Shown: one piece after another, positions 45,159-57,212 of the stretch
Layout of the letters: each line of letters opens with the position of its first letter
Position numbering within the stretch: the stretch's first letter is position 1
Assembly (NCBI GenBank): GCA_039720395.1
Contig: CM077834.1
Location: 1,612,001-1,676,000, forward strand
Reading direction: 5' to 3'
Length of the DNA: 64,000 nt
From: Liquidambar formosana
Taxonomy: Eukaryota; Streptophyta; Magnoliopsida; Saxifragales; Altingiaceae
Position numbers and translations under genes: made by a program
The notes under the pieces: model-generated
Databases searched by the model: none
Seen by the model: only the letters and a program-made list of their open reading frames with translations
What the model was told of the DNA's origin: nothing

Positions 45159-46355
45159 GCCGGCTATTGCAACCCTTTTACTTTATTTGTAAACCCAATT
45201 TTAATGAAAATTTTTATTCCTTTTATGCTCCTTTGGCAATTTCTTTATTAAGGACATTACAGTTAAAAACTTAAATTCATTTTTATTTTTACCCCAGATA
45301 AACCTAACATAACACACCCTCCTCAATCACCCATGGGAGACATGCATTGCAAGGCAATAGGCATTGATGGCAATTTTTTTCTTTTTTTTTTTTTATAAAT
45401 TTTTTGGATGGAAATATAGCCATCCATAGCATTGAATATGTGCAAACAATCAATTTATCTTTCATCAAGAATATCCATAGCGAAGCAAATATCTAACTAG
45501 TGGTGATGGCCCTTTGTCTGAGACAGCTCAAAAAAAAATGGGTTGGGGGCGAGGGCAGAGATAGATCAAAAAAACAAAATAAAAAACGTGAAAAAAAATT
45601 TATAAAAGAGAGCAAAAATGAAAGAATTTGAATGGCCAAATTGTGAGCAATTTGTGAAGGGGAAGAAGGAAGAAAAAGTCATAAGAGAAGAGGGAACCTC
45701 ACTTGACCTACTGCGTCTTTGCTCCAATGTCTATGCTTTGATTAGGGATGTGCGCTGGTCAGTTTGAAGTGGTTTAAAGGTAAAATACTAGCTAATCCAC
45801 CAATGGTGTGTTACAAAATTTTCAATCCTGCCGCTAAACCTGTATGTGCTAAAAACCAATGGATTGGTTGATTTTTTAGGCAGTTTGTCATCAACGGGTT
45901 TGGGCGGGTTTGGCAGTTTCTATCATGCCATTTTTAATTGGGCATTTTTTTTTATATATATTGGGCCTTAATTGATGAGTTGTAAATATATCCAAAAAAT
46001 TTAATCATTTTAGTTGGTTATGTAAAGCTTGATACATACTTTCACAATATCTTAATACCAAAAAAGTAAATTATGACTTTGTGAGAATAAACACCTAATC
46101 AATGTAGATGAAATTGAAGATAATTAATATTAAATTAAATTCGAATCTTGTTAGAAGACCCAAAACATAACAACCTAACAAAGTAGTAATAAGAATTAGC
46201 AAATAACATTAATATGCAACCCAATCTTGTGTTTTAGAATGGGGACTTCGTCATGTGAATCGTGTCATATTTTAATGAGTTAATGTGCATCGTTTGGGGA
46301 CTTAGGAATCTAAGGCCTAAGGTTATCTATTTAGCCATCAATAATTGTTATAAGA

Positions 46356-46396
<41 letters not shown>

Positions 46397-46977
46397 ATGA
46401 AGTAAAAGTGTATTAATAATAAAGGCTTAGCCTAAGTACTAAAGAACACTCCTTTAAAGTCTGAGGGCATCCCCAAAAAGTATAAAGGAAAGATTTGGAG
46501 AACTAGAAAAACTAGAAAACCATAAAAGAATATTTATATATTTGATTTTTATGATTTTATATATATATGTTAAAGGCGGGTCGGTCGGGTTTATTGACGG
46601 TTTAACAACGTTTAACCCACCAACCAAACAAAACCACCAATTTTATTACTCAATCCATCCAAACAGTGCCGACCTAACCTTTCAAACTACCTAGGTTGGT
46701 GCGATATGAAACGGATTGGTTTGGTTTGATGGATTAGACGGTTTTTTGCACATCTCTAGCTTTGATGGATTGCGTCTATGCTTCGACGCCTCCTTCCTTC
46801 TCACTATTTCTTACTATGGGATGAGGTTAGAGGCATATGAGTTGTCGTGTGGTGTGAAAATCAAAGGGGAAATGAGTTGGGGGTATTTTGGGAATGTTAT
46901 GGGTATATATATAAAAGTAGAGGGGTTAAAAAATATTGGGGTTTACAAATAAAGTAAAGGGGTTGCAATAGCAGTCC
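45159..46977. mobile_element. Mutator-type element related to the copy A/B MITEs (copy C)
   Basis: Left end gccggctattgcaaccc then ttttactttatttgtaaa; right end tttacaaataaagtaaagg then ggttgcaatagcagtcc. The terminal cggctattgcaaccc is shared with the 37.4 and 38.2 kb MITEs. It is 1.8 kb long, of which 1.0 kb is a nested hAT element. No transposase and no clear target duplication are seen. Confidence 0.65.
45743..46758. mobile_element. Non-autonomous hAT element nested in copy C
   Basis: Ends tagggatgtgc and gcacatctcta are flanked by a perfect 8-bp duplication GCTTTGAT (45735-45742 and 46759-46766). The subterminal regions carry inverted ggtttggcggt-like motifs. A TA microsatellite (about 46351-46393) lies inside. 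No coding capacity for transposase. Confidence 0.9.
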
Positions 46978-46982
46978 TTTAA

Positions 46983-47545
46983 GAGCATCTCTAGCAGTGA
47001 GCTATAACCTGTGCTATTGCTATATTATAGCATTTAGCACAAGTTGGGCTACTTTAGTGGTGTGCTAAAAACTTGTGCTAAAAATAGCATTAGCTCACCC
47101 TTGTGTCAAATATAGCACAAGGGTGAGCTATTGCTATATTTGCCATGTCAGTTTTCCCTCCATTTCTCAACAACCAAACACATATGCAATTTTGAAAAAT
47201 ACAATATTTTTCTTCCAAAATTTTGTCAATAACAAAGCAGCTCATAAATAAATACAATATTTTCAAAAAAAAAAAATTGAAATCTAATATATAAATAAAA
47301 TAAAAAAGTCGCACACGAACAAATATAGTTTAGCATCATAATTTTGTAATAGGAATACTGAAGGTTCGAAGATGGTAGTTGGTAGTTTATAAAAAATGAA
47401 AGGAATAGAGGTTGTGGAAAAAAATAACACATTATGTCTTTTGTACCATTGGAGTACCTTATGTCAAATTATAGCATTTGACATTATAACATATGCTAAA
47501 ATAGCAATAACACAGGTAATTTAGCTCACATGACTTAAGATGTTC
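46983..47545. mobile_element. Tourist/PIF-Harbinger-type MITE
   Basis: Ends gagcatctctagcagtgagcta and tagctcacatgacttaagatgttc are flanked by TAA (46980-46982 and 47546-47548). The interior has many inverted tagcaca/gtgcta words near both ends. It abuts the right end of copy C and ends about 300 bp before the NOP2 start codon. Confidence 0.75.
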
Positions 47546-47621
47546 TAAAACAGTCTTAAATTTAGCACCCAACAAAACAAAAGGGCTTAAATTTAGACCC
47601 AGCTTGTGCACAACTTTGGGT

Positions 47622-47819
47622 TGGGCCAATAAAACGACTAACGGACTCAAACCCAACCCAATTCAAGCCCAACGGTTCGTCCTTCATTCGTTATTGCTCT
47701 AGTCTAGCCATCTGGGCATGGTATTCAGACTCGCTCGCTCGCTCGCTCGGCTGTCTCGAAAGGGTTTTTCTTCGAGTAAAACCCTAGCCGACGAAGAAGA
47801 AGAAGGCGATAAACCCTAG
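47622..47819 (+). promoter_or_regulatory. NOP2 promoter region: site II and telo-box motifs
   Basis: TGGGCC at 47622-47627 and AGCCCA at 47666-47671 are site II elements (TCP-type binding). AAACCCTA occurs at 47779-47786 and again at 47811-47818. This combination is typical of plant ribosome-biogenesis genes. A (CTCG)n run (47730-47750) lies in the likely leader. Confidence 0.6.
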
Positions 47820-47843
47820 CTTTCTCTCTCATCTGCAGCTGCA

Positions 47844-50515
47844 ATGGCCGCTGCTGCACTTAATAAGAAGAAGGGTACAAAGTACACGGAACAGTCCAAC
47901 CAAAAAGAAGCAGAAGGATGACTTCTTCACTGCTAAACACCCCAAAAAAGTCGAACTTTCCGATGATTCTGACAGCTCAAGTGAAGAGGTAGAAGAACAG
48001 GGAGGATTCGATGAAGAAGAGCTTGATGTCGGTTCTGGTTCTGACGTTTCTTCCGACGAGGATGCTCCATTCACTGATGATTTCCTCCAAGGAAGTGATG
48101 GTGAAGGTATTTTGTTTTTTGGCACTCTGGGTTTCTGATTTCATGTTAATCTTTCTAGTTTCTTTCGTTGTAGACTGTTACTTTGTTATGTCGTTGCAGA
48201 GAAAGGTTCGGATTCCGATTCAGACTCAGATTCTGAAGAGTCCAATATCGAGGTGAAGTCGAGAGCTATTGATGAACAAAAGGCGAGGGATGAAGACGAC
48301 GCAACGGCTGAATTGCAGCTCAACATTAAAGAAGAATCTGATGAATTCAGACTGCCAACCAAAAAGGTTTACTATTATTGCTTGCTTTTAATTTTGTTCA
48401 TAATTTCTTTGAATTTTCGATTATTCATCAGTTTAAAACTTTTATTATTATTAATTTTGGTTTCTTCCTATGATAAATTAGGAGCTTGAAGAAGAAGCAG
48501 TTGGACCCCCTGATCTCCCGAATCTCCAACGGAGGATAAAAGAGAGTGAGTAATACATGTGTATTAGGTTACTGCAATTCATGATTTTGATTTCTTTTCA
48601 ATTTAAATTGCTTAGGGCCCGTTTGAGTGTTCAAATGGAAATTAAACAATTTTAGTGTATTTTTCATAGTATTGAAGGTACAAATCCATCACATGGGATG
48701 AAAATTTTAAGAAAATGATGGCCATCATTGCAAATGAGAGTAGAAATTCAAAATAGTGGCATTTTATGAATTCTAAAACTTGATCTTATAACATCAACTA
48801 TAGTGATGACTCCAAAATTTTTAAATAGTCTCATTCAAGGTGATGGATTTATGTATTCCATACTATGTGAAAAGCACTATAATTATTTAATTTCCATTTG
48901 AACAACCAATGGACACTTGGTTTTTGGATCTTTTATTTATTTATTTATAATTTTCTTTCATATCTCTGCCTTTAGTTGTTCGGGTGCTTTCAAATTTTAA
49001 GACTTTGAGACAGGAGGGGGCAACACGGAAGGATTACACTGAGCAGCTTAAGTTGGATCTTTGTTCATACTATGGCTACAATGAATTCCTGATGGGAGTT
49101 CTGATGGAGGTGATTTATGATTTTATGTGTACTCCCCTTCCTATTTAATCTTACATTTTTTTTTTTTTTTAATCTGGTTCCTTTATTATTTTCTTTCACA
49201 AGGATATTTGAAACCTAATTTACATTTTCTTTTGTAGATGTTTCCGGTTGTTGAACTTATGGAACTTATTGAAGCATATGAGAAGCCTCGACCAATTTGT
49301 CTACGAACGAACACGTTAAAGGTGGAAGGGATTTTGCATTGCTAGATTCTGATCTGTGACTCCATTGTTTTATGTTACTCTGCTCAACATTCTGCATTTT
49401 GATAACAATTAATTTTTTGGCCGTATGTAGACACGCAGACGTGATTTGGCTGATGTTCTGTTAAACAGAGGAGTAAACCTAGACCCCTTAAGCAAGTGGT
49501 CAAAAGTAAGATTACTTTATGTTATCTTTTGTTTTCTTCTTCCTTTATATTATCAAGAATCTCAAGGGACCCTTTTACACATTTGCAGGTTGGATTGGTT
49601 GTGTATGACTCACAAGTGCCCATTGGTGCCACTCCTGAATATATGGCCGGTTTTTACATGGTAGATGGTTTTAAAGTTTTTGCCATGATATTTTGAATAC
49701 TACACGGAATTTTGTGTGTTATATGTGGTTTGGTTAATCTCACATTTAGTTTTTTCACAGCTGCAAAGTGCAAGCTCATTTTTGCCTGTTATGGCCCTTG
49801 CTCCTCAAGAAAAAGAACGGATCGTAGATATGGCGTAAGTGATTGTAATTTGTTCACAGTGGAAATTTCTGCTAGCTAAGTAACCATCCTATAATGAACC
49901 TTTTTGTATCAATAGTTGTTACCGCAACAGTAGTAACAACTTGATTGCGTTGAAGTGAATTACTGTGATAGAAGTGTAGGTCATATAATCTTGGTTAGAG
50001 TGAAGGAGATAGGAAGGAATTAGGGAGGTGTTAGTGTGATCATATGTGGAATATATTATTGTTCAGAACATTCATAGTTTCATACTACTATTCAGCACAT
50101 TATCCCTCTTGATGGCGGTACATACATTTTGCAGGGCTGCACCTGGTGGTAAAACAACTTACATTGCTGCTCTTATGAAAAACAGTGGTATGTGGTGATT
50201 TCCAGATGATTTGGTTGCTTTAGTTGTGTGTGGAATTGCCTTACCTCATTTTTCACCTTATGTTTTACATGGTCAACTGAAATTAAAGTCTCACTCTGTC
50301 TGTCTGTCTCTCTCTTTATATATATATATATATATAGATAGATAGATAGATATATGTATATATGCATACGTGTTTGCTAAGGCGATGCCATACAAAAGGG
50401 ACTAGCTATGTTAGCTCATTACTAGCAAATTTACTAATTTAGTTGTGTGTGTATGTGTGGGAAGTGCCTTATGTACCTCGTTTTCCACCTTAGGTTGACA
50501 TGGTCCACTGGAATT

Positions 50516-50572
<57 letters not shown>

Positions 50573-53500
50573 TCATAGGGTTATATCATACAAAAGGGAC
50601 TAGCTAATTTAGCTCAATCTTTTCTTGTCCACTTATGGACTTAACCCAATTTATTTTTTCAATTTTGGAATGTAAACTCATTATTGACCTATGAAACAGT
50701 GAAAAATGAATGTTCTTCAGCATGCTACATGAGAACAAAGGGTGTTCTTTTCCGTGCACATGTACTATTTAAGTTTTAGAGCAATACATCTTTTTACACA
50801 AATGAATATATAGTGCTTTTATTATTGAAATGTACTCATATCATATGTAATATGCAGATGTGCTGCATGTTGTGATCCTTACTTCCATCTCTTACTTTTT
50901 TTAGTTTTTACAAGCTTCATATTTTAGTTTGTTCTATTTCTAGTTTATTAATGGAAGTGTCACCAGGGATAATTTATGCAAATGAGTTGAAGGTGCCGAG
51001 ACTCAAGTCACTCACTGCAAATTTACAACGCATGGGTGTGACAAACACTGTAGTTTGTAATTATGATGGAAAGGAGGTTAGCTTCTAATCCTCTTTAATC
51101 CTTATTTGATACATTATAAAGTTTAATGTTTTGAGGGCTTTCTGAATCCCTTGAGTTTGAACATTTATTCTATTGTAACTTTTGGCTAGGTGGCTTCTAT
51201 AAGTTAGGATAATAGCTTGTTTGGTGAATCAAATTGCTTCTTTAATATATATCCCCTCGTATTCATCTATCTATGATGATAGACATGCTAAATATTATTA
51301 CTCTTTTTACTAATGGAAATAGAAATTGATTTCAAACCCTTCATTTTATAATTCACAAATGATTTTTCTAATATGGGACTTGTGTTTATAATTGGGGCCT
51401 GGATTGAGTTTCTACTTAATATTTTGGTGGTTCAATGTATTCTTTTTAGGTTTACGTTCACATGATAACATGCACACCTTGGAAAATTCCTTTGTATTTT
51501 ATGGTAAATCTTTTAGAGCTTTTATAATTTCAGTCAACATGTCTAAGACCTGTTTCTTTCTATTGTTCTTTTTTTCTCCTGAACTTCAGTTGCCCAAGGT
51601 TTTGGGTCAAAATACAGTTGATAGAGTGTTGTTGGATGCCCCTTGCAGTGGGACTGGGGTAAGCTACCTGTGCTTTATATCCACCTATTTACTCTCTTGA
51701 GTATCATCTTTGTGTTATTCACCATCTGATGAAACTAAATGAATCGAACCTTTTTCGCAGGTTATATCTAAAGATGAGTCTGTCAAGGCCTCTAAAAAGC
51801 TATGACGATATACAGAAGTTTACCCAATTGCAGAAGGTGTTGTTCATTCCATGATGTAAATTTTTATATGTTGAGCCTCTAATGCATATATAGGAACATT
51901 GCTTTCTGTTTTTGAATTTTAGAGTGGAATGGTAGCAGAAGAATTCTAGTTATTGCTCTTATCACATAAATATTTTATAGGCTGAGCAAAAGAACTATAC
52001 AATGGCAATGCTTAGGGGTGGACACAGAAGCGAGTGCTTTTGTCCCTCAATTTTAATAACTTACACTCAGCCTTCCTGGGTGAACTGCAAATGCAGTTTT
52101 GTAAAGCAGGAGCTTTTTTCTTGACAGTAAAGGAAGGAATATTTATTCTATGATTTGTTCTGCTGAATTATAAATTGTTTCTTTTACTTGTTCTATTACT
52201 TATTTATTTCATTTATGTGAAACCTTCTTATGCACTATTGTGTTTCTTTTGTAGCAACTGATCCTTGCGGCAATTGACATGGTTGATGCCAATTCAAAGT
52301 CTGGGGGATACATTGTGTACTCCACATGCTCCATAATGATTCCTGAGGTTGGTTTATGAGGACATTTTTTTTGGACTCGAGTAATGTTTTTTCCTCCCTT
52401 TTTCTTTCTAAATTTAATTCCTGCAGAATGAAGGAGTTATAGACTATGCACTTAAGAAGAGGGATGTAAAACTTGTGCCATGTGGTCTTGACTTTGGGTG
52501 TCCAGGGTAATACCGATCCCTCACTCTTGTGAAGTATGGGAATACTTCTTAAATTCCTACAGTTTATTGATGCTTCTTTTTTTACCAGGTTTATCCGCTT
52601 TAGGGAACACCGATTTCACCCATCCTTGGAGAAGACAAGGCGTTTTTATCCCCATGTTCATAACATGGATGGGTTTTTTGTGGCTAAGGTATATCTCAAG
52701 CTTACAAATGATAATGCTCAATTGGAGAAAAGAATTTTGCAATCAGCTTTTTGTTCTAGTTATTGTTGTGAACATTTTAGGTTTGTTAAGATGGGATCTT
52801 GTGTGGCTATATGCTATGCAGCAGAACTTCCAGAATTGATGCTCTACATGCCAGATGCACATTCATGGGAGCATTTGCTCATACATGCTTGTATTCACAT
52901 GTTGAAGCATCTAAAACTCATTTGTGAGTGCTCTAAGTGTCCAGATAGAATGAGTCACTGTTTAGGGAAGCCATGCATTCCCTTGTTCTATATGAAAATA
53001 GGATGAAACATGGAGTATCAAACCTGCCTATGATCTGTGCATCCTTGTAGGGCATACCCTGTAGGCGCCTCCAAATTGGAAACTGGATCTGGCTGTGTTA
53101 TAACCTGTTTGATCCCCAAAAGCATTTGATGAACAATTCCTGGAAGACGACTACCTTTGGGTTTGGTGTATGGTACAGCAAGGCTTCCTTTGACCCTCCT
53201 ATCAAGTATTGTGTAATTCCCAGCCATCATATCCTATACCAACCCTGGGATAGGTTGAAAGTTTGCACTTGCAAGCCGATGCTGGAAGGATGGGTTACCT
53301 TGATCCTGATGGCCAACCTATCATTGATAGCAAGGCTCTGCTTGGGAAACTGAAATGGCAATGCATATTCCATCATTAGCTTTGCATAGCCAAACAGGCT
53401 CCTAATGGCTTTAAAATTTTGGCCTTAATTTACCAATTTGTGCTAGATCTTGTACTATGTTCTCTGCTTCTTTTAAATTCTGGATGCACTTTGAGTCCTT

Positions 53501-54400
53501 GCAAGACCTGATTTGGGTGGCATTAACCATGAGATGGGATTGTGAATTTGGGTTTAAGACTTGGTGATTAGGTGAATTCATTTTTGACATGACTTGTGGT
53601 TCAGATATGATGTTGAGTGGTAAACAAGTGTTTTGTGGAATGGCAATTGCAACTGTGACCAAACCGAATTTCGGTTCAGTTGGCTGGGCAACTTTCTATA
53701 ATTTGGTTGGGTTTATAGAGCTCACATTCTGGATATCTTATGCAATTTCAGTTTTTGAATCTTTTTACCCTCCACAAAATATTCAGGCCCTGTAATAAAA
53801 TAAGATCCTGCCGTTTTTTTTCCTGCAGTTGAAGAAAATGAGCAATTCCAAGTCAACTTCAATACCTTCTGAACCTTCAGCAACAGTGGAACAAGGCCCT
53901 CAGCTTAATGAGAGCAGCAATGAAGAGAAAGCTGAAGCAAAATTTGAACAGCAGTCGAGGGAAGGAAGCATTAAGAAAAAAAATGAGCGCTTGAAGAATG
54001 GTTTTATTGAAAATGGGACAGAAAAATCCCCATTGACCACCAAAAACAGGAAGAAAAGGAAATTTCCTTCTAGGGAGGAAATCTCGAAAACCAGGTAAAT
54101 GGCTATTCCCACATTTTTCTAACCTGTTCCATTTGTGGGATTGATTGCATCTTAACAATCGTTAGTGCAAATTATAGCTTTAATGAGCACTTCATATAGT
54201 ATATGGTTCAAAGGAATGTAAATGTAGTGTACATCCAGTCATCCACGTAGTTGAATGTGGAAAACATATCGAATAATTTAACTGGATGCAAACAGCCTGT
54301 TTCTGTATTGGTGAACTTAGAAGCTTTCTTTATATTTTACAGAGAAGAGAAGAGGAAAGCTTTGAGGAAAGAGAAGGGTGCTAGAAAGAGTAAAAGCTGA
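47844..54400 (+). CDS. NOP2: 25S rRNA cytosine-C5 methyltransferase NOP2 (OLI2/NOP2A-like), frame broken twice
   Basis: Seventeen exons are readable: 47844-48106, 48200-48366, 48482-48545, 48976-49109, 49238-49321, 49431-49505, 49589-49660, 49761-49834, 50135-50187, 50967-51076, 51590-51658, 51761-51836, 52255-52347, 52427-52506, 52589-52688, 53829-54094 and 54343-54400. An acidic Ser/Glu-rich N-terminus precedes the RsmB/NOP2 methyltransferase domain with SAM motif AAPGGKT, motif [10 protein letters not shown] and motif VI YSTCS. These two cysteines are the catalytic pair of RNA m5C methyltransferases. A Lys-rich tail ends GARKSKS. NOP2 modifies large-subunit rRNA in the nucleolus and is needed for 60S assembly. 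Two breaks are seen: one extra base early in exon 1 (between 47847 and about 47890) and five A instead of four at 51794-51798 in exon 12, between the catalytic motifs. Without these, length would be about 611 residues. Everything else is intact, so sequencing error is as likely as pseudogenisation. Confidence 0.88.
48615..48916. mobile_element. MITE in NOP2 intron 3
   Basis: Ends gggcccgtttgagtgttcaaatggaaattaaa and the inverted tttaatttccatttgaacaaccaatggacac. Flanks are TTA and TTG, so the duplication is imperfect. The type resembles Tourist elements. Length is about 302 bp. Confidence 0.7.
50216..50620. repeat. Tandem duplication (~200 bp) in NOP2 intron 9 with CT/TA microsatellites
   Basis: Copies at about 50216-50410 and 50437-50620 share tttagttgtgtgtg, gccttacctc-like, acatggtc-actg-aattaaa and tacaaaagggactagct. 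Each carries its own CT then TA run, expanded to different lengths. Confidence 0.75.
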
Positions 54401-55904
54401 GAATGACCTATTGGCAGCACATGAAACACTGAGTGGTGGACCTCTAATTACTAAGCCAGTATGCTTTGGGTTGCCATCATTCAGCAAAACCTTGTCTTAG
54501 TATGGGAATTGAGAGTCAGTGTACATTGTCCTTTTGCAATGTGATCAAAGCAGAATCAAGTAATGAGTCTATAATGCTCTAGTCACTCGATCTTTATGTA
54601 ACAAAATGTGGGTTATAACTATTAATGATTCCCACATTTTCCCTTTAGAGCATACATGAAAGGGATGACTATTATTGGAATGTAAAGGTCCAAAAAAATT
54701 TTGTTCTCTTTTGTTTGCTAAAGCTTCGTTTTGTTTGCCGAAGCTGCAATTTTGTTTGTCAAAGCTCCAATTTGTGTTATTTAGCCCTTGCTGGATTCGA
54801 GTGATAAGGTGGACTGGGCCTATCGGAAAATTTTCAAATTTTTGCTTCCACTAGAAGAAATTCACCATCGTAATTCATTGTGCTGGTGTGGCATCATTTG
54901 GGTTATTTTTATCCCCAATTTCTAAATATTCTCTTAATCAACAACTCTCCGTGCTTGTATAGTTGGGTGAAGATGAATCAAACAGAATTCAAGAATTTTG
55001 AGTCTTCACTGGGCGGCCCAAAATTTATGCTTGTGTCTTTGTAGTCGCCGCAGGCATGGCATCTTAAAAGAAGGTGCTAGAGTTAAAAGATTCAATTCTT
55101 ACTATGACCATAATGGGTGGGGTTGAGGTATGTGTAGGTATCGAATTCCCCTAATGTATCAAAATGAACAATGGTATCTAGGCTTTTGGTGTGGCCATGT
55201 GATTAATCCCTACATGTATGTAAGGTCACTCCCATGTTGTACTATTTTGTATAGCCATGTCAAAACACATCCATATCATACAAGTCTAGCATAAACACAT
55301 CTCCGTATTTTTTTTTTATATTAAAAATCAACAATGATAACTAGGCCTCTAGTGTAATCATTTGACTAATACTTGAATATATGTAAGGTCATTGCTCACT
55401 TCACATCATTTGACACCTAAGATAATCCTGATATCATGTGTCATTAACTATAAGAGGAAGTGAGAGGTTGAATCGCAGAACCTTTAGCTTAATAAACTGA
55501 CTCCCAAGAACCAATGGTCTATTCTTTGGTGTATCCTTGGGCTTAGAATGAACACCTTCTTTTATTTTTTATTTATTTTTTTTTTTTTTGGTGCTTGGGT
55601 GTGTTCTATTCACACTCCTGTTTCTGAACGTCATGTGAAAGCATATGTAGGCTTTTTTTAAATATTTTTTTTGGTTTTTTTATTTGTGTCGTGTGTGTGA
55701 ATGTTATGGCAAAAAATAAAAAAATAAATGAAGGTCAAGCACAATCAGAGTGTAAAAACTGGGTAGTCACTTCAAAACGCATCGTTTTCTCACAGCCAAA
55801 ACGCCACTCTTCCCAGGCTTTGCCCGTGTTGGCGTGTTGTACGTCCTTCCCTTCCCCCAAATGCCTTAAATATGTGACACCACCAGTCTCCTTGTTAAAC
55901 CCTT
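54401..55904. other. 3' UTR of NOP2 and intergenic region
   Basis: No gene seen. A short tandem of aagcttcg/aagctgca/aagctcca-type words lies near 54715-54770, and T-runs occur near 55310 and 55575. The last 100 bases are probable RPAC1 promoter. Confidence 0.4.
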
Positions 55905-55913
55905 AAACCCTAA
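55905..55913 (+). promoter_or_regulatory. Telo-box of RPAC1 (AAACCCTAA)
   Basis: A perfect telo-box 99 bases before the RPAC1 start codon, followed by a CT-rich leader and a CA run (55976-55995). Confidence 0.55.
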
Positions 55914-56011
55914 TACCTCTCTCTGTTTCTCTCACTCTCTCTATCTGATTCAACTCTAAACGCTACCCTAGGAACTACACACACACACACACACATACAC
56001 ATATAGAGAAG

Positions 56012-57172
56012 ATGCCGGAGGTTTCACCTATGGACATGCCGGACGTGCCAATGGGAAAGCTCCCTGAACACCTTGAGCTCCAGAGAACTCGAGTTCTCTG
56101 TGCTTCAGATGCTCCTACTCATGTACGCTTCTTCTAACCCAATTTTTTTTTTATTTTATTTCCCTATATTTTCCCAATACTGATTACCCAAGTATTTTCT
56201 TTAGACTCTGTCTGTTTCCCTCGAAAATTTGAGAAAATAAGTTTCAGTTGTAAATGGCCATGTTTTTCTCGATTCTAATTGGGGATGCAATATAATTTTT
56301 TTTCATAAAGTTTCGTGCTTGATTATCTATAGAGATTGATGAATCCTTAAGGCTCTGTCTGTTTTTGATCGAAAATAGGATATTATTTCCGTGAAAATAA
56401 ATTTCAGCTGTAAATAGGCCTTCTTTTTCTGAACCTAATTGAAGATGCAATATAAATTCTTTCATAAAGCTTCATGCTTGATTATATAGCGAGATTAATG
56501 AAACCCTGAGGCTCTGTTTGTTTTGATGGAAAATAGTTCTTTAGAAATTTTTGGGTAATTTTTAATCTTGTCTGGTCAGCTGTCTCTGGGCGAAAAGGAA
56601 AACGATCTCTTTAAAAAATTTCCCTGAAAGTTATTTCTGTCAAAACAAACAGTGTCTCAAGGAAAAGAGTTCCTGAAATTTCTTTCATGAAAAATTGTGT
56701 TGAAAGAAATGAAGCCTGGAGTTCATATTTTTGTAAGTTTATTCATCTCTGAGCTTCTTCCATTTTGGGAATATTTGTGTTTCGAATTTAGATTTTTGTG
56801 CAATTTATTTGTTTCTGAATTTCTTACAATTTTGGGGATCTTTGTGTTTAAAGACGGAGAATATCCAATATTCTGGTGCGTATGCAATGATGGGAATCGA
56901 TAATGGTTTACGGTTGGATCAATTTTGCAAAAACTTTAGAGTCGAAGTGATTCGACTTACGGAAGATGACATGGAGTTTGACATGATTGGCATTGATCCT
57001 TCACTTGCCAATGCATTTAGAAGGATCCTCATAGCAGAGGTGGGTTTGTTAAGGGAATTTTTGATAAATTTTTTGGATTGTTATATGTAACCCTTTTTTT
57101 TAATATTAGTTTTTATTGAGTAATAGTGTACTGTTATTCTTTCTTTTGTTCTTCCATCACAATCTCTCTCTC

Positions 57173-57212
<40 letters not shown>

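Noticed and set aside
57176..57210. CA repeat and neighbouring repeats as a possible CRISPR-like or satellite array
   Set aside because: Simple microsatellite only; this is a plant nuclear sequence and no spaced direct repeats with unique spacers are present.
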